A stretch of DNA of 64,000 bases from Dipteris shenzhenensis (GCA_047967505.1 CM106541.1); one strand, 5' to 3'; numbered from the stretch's first letter, positions 23,746-35,982 are shown. Program-made: numbers and translations. The notes: generated by a model from the sequence alone, not told the origin.

Positions 23746-24403
23746 CAAAGTCGCATATTTTGGACATGTCTCTCCTTTACATAGTGATAAAATCTTAAAA
23801 TGTTTTAAAATTTTAGAGAAATTTTGATTCTCTCAAAATATATTACCATAGTTTAATTTAATTGATCAATTTGATAATTCAAAAATGAGGGTTTAGGGGT
23901 CTAGGGTTTTATGATTGATTAAAACAAGTTGTTTCCCAAATCATCAAAATCTCTTAGAACAACACAATCACTTACTCAAATCTTATATTTCAAAATGTTT
24001 TGAAATTTTAAAAAAGTATTAGATCCATGACTTTAGATCAGTCCCTTCGGCACCGCATATGGCTTAGGTACATCTTATGCACTTTTAGTTGTATTTCAAG
24101 CTTCTAGGCCTATATACTGTCACCTCCACCTCGAGCCTATGATAGAGGCTACATCCCATGCCAATGGATATTTAGCCATGCCACATCAGACAACCTTTAG
24201 CTCATGACAGTTGAGCACACAGGTTTGACAGGTTGTCGTATCTTGTCATTTTTATGGGCCTCTGCATTAGCAGAGCAACGTATCATACTTGCACCTCCAG
24301 GCCCCACATTTTCAACCCCTGGATCACTCTGTCCACATCCACAATATGGGCTTCTTTGACCCCACATCATTCAATAGATATTGTAGCTCTACTGCAGCAT
24401 ATC

Positions 24404-25700
24404 TCACACATTGCTATCATTTCTTTTGGGTTTGTGACACCCTCGTATGTCACAACCTACCAGATTTACTTCGGCCCCGTCTTCTTGATTCTTCATCCAC
24501 TTATGCGCCCATGCCTTTTCCTTAGCTGTGGATAAAGCGGCTATATGCTTCACAATATTAGGGTCAATATTGCATTGACCAATAGCAATTACTTTTTCTG
24601 CAAGCAAATATCTGATCGCACTATCCACTGCATCACGTTTCACCTGTACATTGATGCACTCCTCCATGCAATGATCTTTGTCCTTCCTGCCAAAAAACCA
24701 TTCTTTGTTGAGGAGTTTTTCTGTTGCCATGGTTACATAGCTATCCGAAAAATACTTTACGGGCCTCCACATTCTTGCTGTCACCTCTTTTTTCTCAACC
24801 TTTGACTTTTGTGATAGTAAGAAAGGACCTTCATAACTAACCTCACCCTTCTCGTATGCACTACAAATTTCCACAACTTGCTTAAACACCTCATCAGGTT
24901 GAAAAATTATACTTGTGTATTCAACATATCTATCTCTTACTACCTTGAAGCTTGTGAGAGATTCTTCCCGTTCTTGACTTCCCCTTGGTACAACTGCACT
25001 TAAACATGTATAAAAGTTGACTATTGTGTCTACATCCACTTTTGTGGCAGTTCTTTTCAAATGTGTTGCTGGAGAACCAAGTGTAGTCCATAGATTCCTC
25101 ACTTTCATTAGGATTTTCGATGTTGAGGTTATCTTACATTTTGAAAAATTATCATGACAGGCAGCTACATATATTTAGACAGAACATGATTGGACGTAAG
25201 ACCGCATTAGAGACCACGGGTTTCTTGCTATCCACCAAAGCCTTGAATATTGGCATCACATAAGATATATCAAGATTTCTATTATTGGTAAAAATAGATG
25301 CTGACCCCACATCTCGAGCATTCACAGCATAGGGCTTTTGTCCCCATATATATCTGACATCATCTACTGTGACCATCTCATTGAGACGCAGATTGAGATT
25401 CTTTATTGACATGAGCTCATCTTGATCTTCCTCAACCTCTTGATCTGACTCTTCTTCCTATATATTTTCTCTTTGCTCTTGTACCTGAAGTTTCTGAGCG
25501 GAGGAACGTTGCCTTTTTTTCAAAGTAGCCTTCGGAATTGTGTCCTCTTTATCTTTTACCTAAACTTTCTGAACGAAGGAACGTTGTCTTTTTGTGAAAG
25601 TAGCCTTTGGAACTGTGGCCCTTGTTGCACTAATCTTTTCTATTTTGGGTCTTCTTTTCCTTTGATAGGTTGCACCAAAGTGGCCTAAGCTCATCCTTGC
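24404..25700 (-). pseudogene. Unrecognised broken ORF, probably mobile-element associated
   Basis: Read on the minus strand from about 25700. A basic segment contains two in-frame copies (period 24 residues) of a PKAT-KKRQRS--QK-QV motif, then an acidic patch (EEESDQEVEEDQDE), then MSIKNLNLRL... (25412-25152), then after a one-base frame change near 25170 a clean 234-codon frame (25108-24404). At least two in-frame TAG stops lie in the N-terminal part, one where the other repeat copy has CAG. The long C-terminal part is globular-looking, with no family I recognise. A retropepsin fragment lies upstream on the same strand, so it may belong to a retrotransposon; a decayed host gene is the alternative. 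Confidence 0.45.
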
Positions 25701-26109
25701 TCTTCCTCTATCTTTTATATTTCTTAAGGCCGCTATGGTTGTATCGCTTCTTCATTTTTCAATTGGAATGCAACATCTGCTTCTTCTTCTATCTCAAAGA
25801 GTTGCGTTCAAATTCTTGATGTGGGGCTCCTTGTCGCAATGTCTCCTTTTAAATCCAAGCGACTTTGTTGCTTTGGTGGCTCGAGCGGGTGGTGTTGCTC
25901 GAACTGTTGGTGAGGCATGGCGGCGAATGAGGTATGAGTGTTGTACACAACTTTCTCCGGGTAGCGAATGTGGGTGGAGGATGCGATCTTGAGGTGACCT
26001 GAGCTGTTGCTACATTACTGTTCTCGGGGCGTTGGTTCCGATCGAAGTGATGTTGGGCGAGAGGATAGCATCTTGTACTTGCCGCTCACGGATTTCTTGA
26101 GCGGATGAT

Positions 26110-26345
26110 GGTAGCGTGGGTTTGGCCATTTATCGCTCTTATTGAGGCAACAGTGAGAATTAGGGGTGCATGTAGCTTTTCCCATACCTCTCGGGAAATG
26201 AAATTGTGGCTCGCTCCTGGGTCTACTAGTGCTTTGATGCGCAAACGCGATACCTATACAGCGCCAAATTTATGTAGTATCATGCTTTTTTTGCCCATGG
26301 CGACTCCAATCACAGTTGTACTAGAAATCCATTGTCTAGCTGCAT
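26110..26345 (-). pseudogene. Retropepsin (aspartic protease) fragment of a gypsy element
   Basis: The minus-strand translation reads WISSTTVIGVAMGKKS, then RLRIKALVDPGASHNFIS, then REVWEKL. This is the active-site loop of LTR-retrotransposon proteases, usually D-S/T-G-A; here the residue after the catalytic Asp is Pro. The core lies at about 26200-26260. No RT or integrase follows in order, so it is an isolated piece. Confidence 0.65.
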
Positions 26346-29300
26346 GCTTGTTTGGGTACACTATCTACATTAGCAGGTATATGGACAATATATTTAGGCC
26401 TCGGCCTTGAAGGGTGGGTTGGTTTTGACTCAATGAGACAAACTTACATGCAGTACAGCCCGCAGGCTAGGTTTCAACAGATGCCAATTATGATGGATCA
26501 ACCTGTATAGAGATTTGAAGCAGTTAAAGACCTAAGCAGAAGATTCATGTGCCAGCTCTTCACTTGAAATGGCAGCTTTCCTTGAAGTCCTATGATTAAC
26601 TTCAAATCCTGCAAGCAGAATTGCTATTACTCCTTCCATTCACTCCAGTGCTATCGTGCAAGTTAGGCCTTTAATGATGCTTCCTAAACACTGGCATCAA
26701 TGATGGTAGTGGTTGATTGTGGGCAGAATTAGAATCTAACCTGAAGTTAATGGTGGTGTTTAAACACCAGAGGTTTTATCGTCTCTTATTAATGAGCGAA
26801 CATGTATCTATAGCATTGCTGGAATAGCTCAATGGGAGCCTCAACTAACCAGTGTCCTCAAATCATTCCTCGGCTCTATTTGTATCGTCATTGTTAAAAT
26901 CCCAACCACACAACATTCTCCTAAGCCCAGTCCAGTGCACAGGACAGTCTGGATGGGTCTAGTAAAAGGCTGCACAGTTCAACTAATGAGTTCAATAGCT
27001 GTATATAGTGTCAAATCTATGTGTACAGCAGCATGGCATCCATATTCAGTAGTCAGGGTGTTCAGAGCAGAGTAACTTATTTAGTAGAATTCTGCTTTCC
27101 AAGAACGATATGCAGGAACGTGAGCCTCACTCAAGTTTGGTCTTGAATTGTGTAGAGCTTCACTTCCCCTTCGAAGGCTGAGACACTTCATTTGGCTGCC
27201 ACCAAATGGCCTGTTAAGGTCCAGATTGCAAAAATTGCTCTATTGGTTTAACTCTCCAACTGAGTATGAGAGCAACCGTTTCGTCTGAGGTTAGCATACG
27301 CTCCCCAATGTATTGTTCCCCCATATCAACAATGACATGTAAGTTTCAGCTTTTCATGTACCTAGACGAATCCAGGAACATTCCCAAACTCATCCTCTAA
27401 AAACACAACATGATGAGTGAATCTGTCGCCTCTATTACTAAAGTTTTTACCAAAGGTTGTACATCGCACCAAAAAAATTTACTCTCAGCTATGGTAAAGA
27501 TTTCGTACACTTTCCCTATTAATTTCACTGAAAAAATACCTCTGCCCAAGAACATTCCTTTGTGCAGCATAATTCATGAAATAAAAAAGACCTTCGACTA
27601 GCAAAGAGAAACAAGCTACTTTGTAGATAGTCGAGGAACATGCCCAAACTCATCCTCTAAAAACACAACATAGTGCAGTTTCAATCTCATGATAGTCACT
27701 TATAAGGTTGAAAACCATAAACTCCATCACGCATAGCAGAGACTAGCTACTATGACATCCCCACTGACATCATCAGCTCCCAACAGTGGGTGTAGACCAT
27801 AGTATAAACATATGCTCCCACACACGCACACATACATGACCATCCATTTATACAAAGTCTTCGTACTCAGTTTCTGTCGGCACTCCGGAGGCAAAGGGCA
27901 GACTCAGCCATGACGAAGGCTAGCACTAAGAAGAAGGCTAACCATAGTGTAAGCGAAGCTCAAAAATACAAGGCTAGAACAAGCTTACTAGAACCCATGC
28001 TGTGTGCAGACCTACAGGTCTTATAGCATTAATACAAAAAGAAAACTACATCCCATGACAATTTGAAGACTACTAACCAAAACTGTCGATGTCCTTTTAT
28101 CCAGTCACCACTGCCGTCGCCTATTACCATCTTGTGCAAGCCATCCAGTCAGAGAAGTCTAACCATCGACCTTGTCAAGCTCATGTCCATACACAATTTG
28201 AGAGGCCAGTGCCTTCTGGATACGATCAAAACTTGTAAAAGAGCCATGATCAGCTTGTAGTCAAGCATTTAAACCTGGCATGTATCCCAAATGTGTATCC
28301 ATGGTGGCCAATAAGGGCCTCAGTCTAAGACTTTGAACCTCAAAGTCTGTATCAGAGATTTCTAATGCTTTTCAAATCTCAAGAAGTGACTCCAATCATG
28401 ATTGCTAGAAAATCAATATTATAATTGCATGATTGTTTGTGTATGTCTTCTCCCGTCTTACATGTATACAGACAGCATGATTGTACTAGAAAACCAATGT
28501 TATAATTGCATGATTGTTTGTGTACATCTTCTTGCAGTTTACATGTATACAGACATCAAGCTCACCCGTAGGGCTAGTTGGTTCTAGCTCCATGTGCCAC
28601 AGATTAAGTTAAACGGATTGCAGCAATGTCCAGTAACCGTTGTGTCATCTCTGATGCATCTGCGAGTATGTCTCTTACACCACTCACTAGCTCTAGCTCA
28701 ATGGGAGCCTCAACTGGGACCTCGAATCATGCCCCAAGCCATAACTTCAGATCGCAGGGCTTTCACTGGTTCAAGACTAACTAGCCCAAGCTAGTCTATC
28801 AAGTAAAAGGGTTGTACTGTTCAAATGAAGGATTTGTATCGTCAAATCTATGCATAGGGCAACATGACAAGTATGTTCAGGATTGAGGGTATAAAGCAGA
28901 GTGAGTGACTTCGTAGAATTCTGCTTTCCAAGAATGATGCACAGGAATGTGAACCTCATTCAACTGACGACGTTGATTTCAAATCGTGTAGAGCTTGACA
29001 TCCCTTCTCAAAGGCTGAGAACCTTGCTCTGCTTCCATCAAGTGGCCTGTTAAAATTGCTCTTTAGATGAGAGGTTTCGACCTCCATTTAAGGTACATGA
29101 GACAATGGGTTTCAATGTCTGAGATTGGCACAAGTAAAATCTGCATTTCTGTTTCTATTCACAAAGTTGAGGCAAACTCCAAACTATGTGCAACTGTAGC
29201 TCAGATATTCGCAGGTCCTCAATGATGTTTTCTAATCATCATCAAATCAGTAATGACAGTGGATAATTGGAGGCACAGCCTGAAATCTAATCTAAAGAGT

Positions 29301-29490
29301 ATTGTTCGACTGTGCACAGGTAGTCACTTTGTCATCGCTGGTGCATCCACAAACATGTCTCGTACCTCCAAGTCCCTTGTGTACAGCTGGACTAGCTGTC
29401 AGTGGAAGCCTCAACAGACCAGTGCCCTTGATCTATGCCTAAGCCATGTTTGTAATTTATTGCTGCCACTTTCACTTTACTCCATGTTCA
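26300..29490. repeat. Duplicated non-coding blocks, unit of about 2 kb, rearranged
   Basis: Several blocks recur. A gactccaatca...actagaaa block is at 26307 and 28389. An agctcaatgggagcctcaac block is at about 26827, 28692 and (diverged) 29393. A long block with gtagaattctgctttccaag is at about 26975-27250 and 28800-29060 (offset about 1.83 kb). A block with aatgatg...agtggttgattg-like words is at about 26672 and 29217. Between them, 27630-27990 is a diverged copy of the 520-bp unit at 8058-9462. No reading frame is conserved between copies. Confidence 0.65.
28398..28556 (+). repeat. Tandem duplication, period 79 bp
   Basis: Two copies (28398-28476, 28477-28556) share attataattgcatgattgtt and tacatgtatacagaca, with few differences. 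A diverged third copy is at about 26307-26390. Confidence 0.85.
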
Positions 29491-29491
29491 A
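29467..29491. other. Target-site duplication of LINE-1, left copy
   Basis: A 25-bp word ending ttactccatgttcaa recurs at 46285-46309 with one mismatch, flanking the LINE-1 nest. It is long for a LINE duplication but within reach. Confidence 0.65.
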
Positions 29492-29556
29492 GACTAATGA
29501 GACAAGGAAAGTTGCCCCAAACACAAGATGGGGATCAAAATGCAAAATAGGGATTC

Positions 29557-30560
29557 GTGACCCATGGGAAACGCAAGTGCCTACATGTCATGTTTTGGAA
29601 TTGCAGAGGTTTTTCTTGGCATAAAGGAGTAAGCATAAATGCCTTCATTCACGATGCAGACATCATCCTTTTAGGAGAGACTTGGGAAAGTGAAACGTGC
29701 AAGATCCCAGAGTTACCTGGATACGTGGTGCACTCAATATACCAAAGGCAAGTGGGGAAAAGAGGACAAGGAGGTGTTGCATGCATGGTACAGGAACACA
29801 TGGCAGAAAAAGTCAGCCTCCATAAAGTGGACAAATACAAAAGATACATGTTGCTGAAAATAGAGCTTGGTAAATGCCCTGTCTTTCTTGCAGGCTGCTA
29901 CATACCTCACCATGAGTCACCCTTTTCAGCAGACACGGAGTGGTCCCTAGTGATGCGTTTGAAGCACTATGACTTGATGTGGCTGAACTCAGAGAAAAGG
30001 GTCAAGTCATAGTGATGGGAGACCTTAATGCAAGAATTGGTCACCTACAGTTTCAGCCCATCACACATGATGAAATGGATAAAGAATCAGTCATAGAAGT
30101 GGACACCATGTGGCAGATCCGAGGATGACACCATCAATACTCAAGGCACAGCACTCAGATGCATGATTAATGGGCTGCACATGCCAGTCTTGAATGGAAT
30201 GCAATTATTCCCCAACACCCACAAGATGCCGTGTATCTCAGCTAGCGGAGGACAGAGTGTGCTAGATTATGCCTTGGTACATGTGGACTATACCTGTTAT
30301 CAAAAGCTTCAACATAGGGATGAAATATCCGAAATCGGACATCTCCCAATATGGTTGGATCTTGACATACACATTGAACATAGGGAGCAGAAATTTTCAG
30401 CACATGCAGGAGGTTTCAAAGTAGACCCAAACAAACACCAAGATTATGCAGACACTTTGGATGCAAAGCTGAGAACAATGACCAACCCTAGATGGACAGC
30501 CCTGCAGGAAGCAATACTTGCCTCGACCACACAAACATTTGGAGCAGCATCAAAGGACTA
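29557..30560 (+). pseudogene. LINE-1 apurinic-type endonuclease domain, broken
   Basis: The first frame (29557-30012) reads VMFWNCRGF near the start (metal-binding Asn) and IILLGETWES (catalytic Glu). The next frame gives VIVMGDLNARIG (about 30012-30045, GD-x-N motif). The third (30163-30561) gives SVLDYALV and IGHLPIWLDL, where an SDH motif is expected; the Asp of SDH is not visible. The frame change near 30010 and a stop near 30127 inactivate it. The enzyme nicks target DNA to prime reverse transcription. Confidence 0.7.
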
Positions 30561-30569
30561 AAGAAGATG

Positions 30570-31671
30570 GCTAATGGCAAAGCCTCAGATCACATGAAGA
30601 TACACACTGAATTTGTAAAATGGATAGGAGACCGAGCAAGAACATGGCTCTCACACATCCTAACACATGCTCTACACCATGGTTTTCCTTAAGAATGGCA
30701 AGAAAATTGGGTCCAAATTCAGTCACAAATTATCGAACTATAATGGTCAGCTCTACATTGGCCAAGCTCTTCAGTACGGTGCTTGAAATGAAAATCAGCT
30801 CATGGGCAGAAAAGGCCCAGAAAAGGGCCACTCGACAAGCAGGCTTTCGCAAGGAGCACAGGACAGCCGACCACCTTATTACCTTGAGAGTCCTCATGGA
30901 TGAGTGCAGATTGAGAGGACGCACTTTATTTTGTTGCTTTGTGGATTTCAAGAAAGCATTGGACACCATTCCAAGAGGAGGATTATGGAAGAGAATGCAA
31001 GCAATAGGAGTCCCATTGGCCTTGAGAGTAGGCATCTCTCGTATCTATGAAAAGGTATTATGCCGACTCAAACAAGCACAAGGTATGTCAGATATATTTG
31101 AGAGTAATATGGGAGTGAAGCAAGGCTGCCCTCTATCACCTACCTTGTTTGGAATATGCATTGATCAACTCGAGGAACTCATCGATGAACTTACAACAGA
31201 GGAAGGGTTTGCAAGGACCGCAATTGGGTCTATGGACACTGCTATTGTTGCTATACGCAGATGATGTAGTTCTTTTTGCATACGATCCGGACTCTATGCA
31301 CAAACTTTTACGAGTGCTCAAGACTTTCTAGAGAAAGTGGGCTGCAAGTGAATGTCGAAAAAACAAAGATGATGGCAGTGTGTACCAATCAGCCAGAACA
31401 TCCCCCTGAGATCACCTTTGATGGACAGATTATTGAGTATCTCAGCACCTTCAAATACTTAGGGGTTGATATCCCGGCAGATCACAGATGGTGGCAATGT
31501 ATACACAGAAGGATGGACACTGGCTGGGGGAAGTACTACCAGTTTCAGAATGACTGCAGGCACACTGACACCAAGAACTGGAAAATTCGAAATGTATCGT
31601 TTGATGCATATGTAGTACAAACACTATTATATGGAGTGGAAGTATGGGGAGGCAGTATTTCAGCCTCTACA
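30570..31671 (+). pseudogene. LINE-1 reverse transcriptase, broken
   Basis: Frames at 30492-30692, 30620-31264, 31149-31331 and 31276-31737 together give the RT order: KKMANGKASD, NYRTIMVSSTLAKLF, RQAGFRKEHRTADHL, CFVDFKKALDTIP (first catalytic Asp), MGVKQGCPLSPTLFG, then LLLLYADDVVLFAYD (YADD box). After that come VNVEKTKMM and a thumb-like end FKYLGVDI. At least two frame changes separate the motifs. The frame runs into the chromovirus LTR after SISAST at 31671. Confidence 0.75.
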
Positions 31672-31961
31672 TGCTGGGCCTTGGGCTACACTATGATGCA
31701 GGTGCGCATCCTCGACTCAATCCAGGATCAGACCTAGCACCTGGGAACGAGACTTGCTCCCATCGGCTCTCTAAGAACTGAACCTCTGGGCCCCTGATAT
31801 AGACTCGGGCCCCAAGCGCCAAAAATAGCGAAGACCTCTAACTAGTTCGTACCCTTGCCACTCAACCCGAGAATCAAGCCTGCCTAACTCTAAGCCTCCC
31901 TAGGCTACCTGAGCTAGTCGTATAGCCAGTACACGTCAGATACCAATCCGTGCACATGACA
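31672..31961 (-). mobile_element. Chromovirus 3' LTR, truncated
   Basis: Aligns to 45086-45377 with roughly 25-30 differences by eye over 290 bp and lacks the distal 238 bp of the full LTR. The TATA box seen in the other copy is mutated here (gatatag). It begins directly against LINE-1 coding sequence, so a deletion took the LTR end and some LINE-1. Confidence 0.85.
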
Positions 31962-31976
31962 TACTTCCCCTCCTCT
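31962..31976 (-). other. Polypurine tract of the chromovirus
   Basis: On the minus strand AGAGGAGGGGAAGTA lies directly before the LTR start TGTCATG; this is the plus-strand primer of reverse transcription. Confidence 0.75.
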
Positions 31977-31979
31977 AAG

Positions 31980-32524
31980 AACTCACTCCTGAGTTCGCTA
32001 AAAAACCCGGGAATGTCCTCCGTAGGTTCTGTAATGCCTCCCATGTTGAATCCTCCTCAACATGATCCTTCCACTTGATCTTGTATTCCGTGATAGTTCT
32101 ATTACAAATCTGTCTTTCACGAAATTCAAGAATACTCTCAGGTTCGTGTGGAATCTGTAACTTCTATTATCTCTTGAGGAGACACAAGTTGTTCATCTGC
32201 ACCTAGTAACTCTTTCAGCCTACTGACATGAAATACTGGATGAACTTTAACATCAGGAGGAAATTCTAGTCCAATTCTTTTATAACCTTGAACGGACCAT
32301 AGTATCTAGGGGATAACTTCGGAACCAAACCAGTACTTAGGCTCTTGGATTCCTTGGGAATTCGCAAATATACCATCGTTCCTTCAGAGAACGATGTCTA
32401 TTAGCATAAAATCTGTCCCAATCGTTCCTTCACAGAACTCTCTAGGTGAATGATGTCTATTAGCATAAAATCTGTCCCGATCTTGGGCACTTCTAATAGA
32501 CTCTTCGGCAAGCTGCAACATTTC
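31980..32524 (-). pseudogene. Chromovirus integrase C-terminus and chromodomain
   Basis: Broken frames read DRFYANRHHS, then HPVFHVSRLKELLG (the conserved end of the integrase tail), then a chromodomain piece ITEYKIKWKDHVEEDSTWE with FPGFF after it (about 32115-31990). The W-K-x4-E-x-S-T-W-E pattern is the core chromodomain signature and assigns the element to chromoviruses, whose chromodomain may steer insertion to marked chromatin. A partial duplication (about 32382-32480, gttccttcacagaac and cattaaaa-type words) and stops interrupt it. Confidence 0.7.
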
Positions 32525-33290
32525 CTACATGTCTAGCAAGAAGGTCTTTGCAGCATCATTTTGGATTCCCTTTAACCCAACCATAACTGGTGACTTAGGT
32601 TGAAACCCGCACATAAGCATAAAAGGACTGTAACCAATACTCGAATGCTTTGCACTGTTATAAGCAAATTCTATCATAGGTAGATAATCCTCCCATGAAG
32701 ACTGTCTCTTAAAAACATATGCCCAAAGCATATCTTCAACCAATTGGTTGACCTTCTCTGTACTGCCATCGGATTGTGCATGATCTGAGGAACTCATACT
32801 TAGAGTAGTTTCTAACTTCTCAAAAACAAGTGTCCAAAAGTTACTTGTAAACTTCGAGTCCCTGTCACTGACTATGTCAGAGGGCAAACCATACAACTTA
32901 AACAAGTGATCCACAAACTCGTGAGCCAACTGAACAGCTGAAATAGTTGTTCTAGTAGGTAAGAATCGAGCCATTTTTGTCAGACGGTCGACTATGACCC
33001 AAATGGAGTCATGACCCTTGCGGGTTCGAGGCAAACCAGTAGTAAAATCCATGGAAATACTTTCCCATTTATTACCTGGAATTTGCAATGGCTGTAATAA
33101 ACCCACGCTTCTAAGATGTTCTGCCTTAGTAACCTGACAAACCCGGCAACCTACCACATAGTTTTCAATAAATGCACGCATCTTAGGGCAATAAAAGGTA
33201 TGCTTCACAAGAGACAGAGTCCGATGTATACCCGGATGTCCAACACTAGGAGCATCATGACACTCCTAGAGAATCTTGGATCGAAGTTCC
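32525..33290 (-). pseudogene. Chromovirus integrase core
   Basis: The open frame 33208-32525 (227 codons) has the catalytic triad D54 (SMDFTTG), D115 (SDRDSKF) and E151 (DGSTEKVNQ; usually DGQTE), with 35 residues between the last two. The zinc-finger cysteines are CRVC (C21, C24), and the matching histidines lie upstream (ECH, GIH) beyond a TAG stop near 33270. Only that stop interrupts the core. Confidence 0.85.
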
Positions 33291-33928
33291 AAAACATATG
33301 GCACACAAATCTTTCCATTCCGGAACAACAAGCCGTTCCTAATCATCCACTGACCTCCCGCCGCCTGTACCGTAGGTGGCACAATCCTTGAGTCTTGGTC
33401 AACCATGGAGCTCCCATCATGGAGTTTCCGCCAATAAGAACTCAAATCAGTTGCGCAAAACCCTCTCAAGGATTGAAATAGGTCTGAGAATATTTCCGTA
33501 AATGACATAGCATTTACAAACTTGACTTGACTTAAGGCATCCGCCACACTATTCAACGAATCCTTTCGATAACGTATTTCAAAATCAAAATCTTGCATTA
33601 ATTCTGACCATCTAGCCTTTCGTCCCCTCAATTCAAACCCATCACACACATACTTGATTGACTGATGATCGGTCAATACAAGAAACTTCGAACCATACAA
33701 GTAGTGTCTCCAAACCTTCAGTGCATACACGACTGCATAGAGTTCTTTTTCTAGTGTAGGCCAACGATATTGGGTGTCGTCTAGCTTCTTACTCTCAAAA
33801 GCTACAGGTCTGCCCTCTTGAAATAAAGCTGCCCCAATCACAAAATCACTCGCATCGGCCTCTAAAACATAAGGCCGGGCAAGATCGGGTAATACAAGAA
33901 CGGGTGCTTCCTTGATAGCTAACTTCAA
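33266..33928 (-). pseudogene. Chromovirus RNase H
   Basis: 220 codons: PYVLEADASDFVIGAALFQ (first catalytic Asp), PTLEKELYAVVYAL (Glu), FLVLTDHQSIKYV (Asp) and RYRKDSLNSVADALSQ. This is the standard gypsy RNase H pattern that removes RNA from the RNA/DNA hybrid. The link to the RT is broken by a frame change and stop (33928-34070). Confidence 0.88.
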
Positions 33929-34070
33929 GGTTTCGAAAGTGTATCATTCCAAGAGATCGGCTGGGTAGACCTACGTCCACGACCTTTCAATATGTTTATC
34001 AAGGGTGTCGTGATGTGTGAATAATCACACACTTTCGTAGAAATACCGTAAATCCTAGAAAAGAACGAAG

Positions 34071-34721
34071 TTAGGGATAGGCCATTCTAAAACCTTGGAT
34101 ACGATCCAGATCAATGCTAATATCTTCAGAAGAAATCCTGTGTCCTAAGTAAATGATCTCCTTCATAAAGAAGTCACATTTACTCATCTTGGCATAGAGC
34201 TTATGCTGCCTTAGAATAACCAAGACAATCCGAAGGTGTCCCATGTGATCCTCTAGTGTTCGGCTATATACCAAGATATCATCCAAGAACACAACAACAA
34301 ATTTGCCCAAAAAATCTCGAAACAAATCGTTCATCATTTGCTGGAAGGTAGCAGGAGCATTGGTCAAACCAAAAGGTAATACGAGAAACTCGTAGTGGCC
34401 ATACCTAGTTCGGAATGCGGTTCTATCTATGTGTTTAGCATAGATACGGATTTGGTGATATCCCATACGCAAATCAATCTTAGTGAAATACTTCGCTCCA
34501 ACCAAACGGTCTATCAGATCATCGGAACGAGGTAGAGGGTATCGATTCTTAATTGTCACTTTATTCAGTCGTTTATAGTCTATGCACATTCTCCATGAAG
34601 TATCTTTCTTCTTTCTTAAGAGGACAGGTGCTCCCCAAGGTGATTTACTTGGGCAAATATAGCCCATATTCAAATAATCATGTAGCTGTGAAGCTAACTT
34701 ATCCTCCTCAAGCTCGCTCAT
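34071..34721 (-). pseudogene. Chromovirus reverse transcriptase
   Basis: 216 codons: [41 protein letters not shown] (catalytic Asp), [14 protein letters not shown] and [14 protein letters not shown] (xxDD box, FLDD). The expected gypsy order is kept. N-terminal residues before MSELEEDK and the connection to the protease contain stops (34812, 34937). Confidence 0.9.
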
Positions 34722-35036
34722 CCTATAAGGTGGAACACTAATAGGTTGAGCCCCAGGTACTAAGTCGATGCGATGATCTACTGCCCATTCTAAAGATAAA
34801 CCTTCCGGCAGTTAAGCAAGGAATACATCCATGAAATCATCTAAAAACGTTCTCAATTCACGGTGTTCAAATACACTTAAATCAGTCTTGTTATTGAGAG
34901 AGACAACAAATGAAGAAAGCGGAATCAAAACACACTAATACACATCATAATGAGAAGTGTTTAATATATTCCGAAGTTGCATCGCAGATACAATAGGTCC
35001 CTGAGAAGAGGGAATATTATCACACTGAATACAAAA

Positions 35037-35345
35037 TTAGATGTCCTTATCCAAAACAGAAAGAGTACGTTCCTTCCATCCAATCCGAATATCGTGGGTT
35101 TTAAACCACTCTATTCCGATTAACACGTCCACATGCTTCAAGTGCATGACATAGCACGTAAGAGCCACTGTGTAGTCTTGAATCCGGATAGAAAGCGCTT
35201 CAATCTTGCAATCCCAAAACTGCTTCCCAGCTGTAAGCTGCACCTCATAAGTGTGATCGCTAGGTATCATGGACAACCCCATCTTCTACACAAGTTTGTA
35301 ATTGACAAAGTTGTGAGAGCTGCCCAGGTCAAAGAGAATGTGAAC
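35037..35345 (-). pseudogene. Chromovirus retropepsin
   Basis: Minus-strand ILFDLGSSHNFVNY holds the active-site loop, with Leu where Ser/Thr normally follows the Asp, then a TAG stop. The open frame 35282-35037 holds the rest: TYEVQLTAGKQF, LKHVDVLIGIEWF and IRIGWKERTL. It would cleave the Gag-Pol polyprotein. Confidence 0.8.
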
Positions 35346-35479
35346 TCTTTGGTCCCTAACTTCTCCATAAACTCGTAAAAGATCATGGGAACCAAATAAC
35401 GAAGTATTAAAAGTGCAATTGAGGCAGATAATGACATTTACAGAAATACTTGTCATCAAAACTTAATTAGCTCCTTTAG

Positions 35480-35982
35480 CTTTGGTACCCGGATCCGCAC
35501 AGAGCTTCGGTCCCGACGCTTGCTTTTGGTTCTTGCGCTTAGGACAATCATTCCTAGTGTGGCCCCGCTCCTCGCAGATGAAGCAACATCCCTCTTTCTT
35601 TAGCTTCAAGATACGAAGGAAACGGACACGACCATTCTTTGCCTGAGTAAATGTTTCTTGGAGGCGTTGTCTATAGACTTCGACTCCCCAATACCAGTGG
35701 TAGACTGAAAGAACTTCCTTTTGTTCTTCCCACCTGTGTCGGCAACTGTGGTTCCCTTTGCACTGGCCATGGTATCATCATAAATATACAAAGAAGGAGG
35801 CAGGTGTATGATTGTGGTCCTTTATGCGGACAACCTTGTCATAACAGGGAACCATGAAGAAAAGATCTCACAGACAAAGCAGTTGCTAGGAAGAGAGTCT
35901 TGCAACGTGGTGCACTTGTTCTTGATCTGTAACTTGTAGGAGTCAGGCAAACCATCCACAAAGAAACCTAGCAAGGTCACTG
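35480..35982 (-). pseudogene. Chromovirus gag C-terminus with CCHC zinc knuckle
   Basis: About 35620-35550 on the minus strand reads CCFICEERGHTRNDC, a C-x2-C-x4-H-x4-C knuckle that binds RNA, followed by basic PKRKNQKQ. Upstream gag reads KLQIKNKCTTLQDS and continues to the LINE-2 insertion site at 35982. Frames are broken between 35650 and 35900. Confidence 0.75.
35972..35982. other. Target-site duplication of LINE-2, left copy
   Basis: CAAGGTCACTG recurs exactly at 43257-43267, on the other side of LINE-2. Joining the flanks restores continuity of the chromovirus gag. Confidence 0.9.

Noticed and set aside
30730-31035. Minus-strand frame opposite the LINE-1 RT
   Set aside because: Shadow of the RT, whose motifs are on the plus strand.
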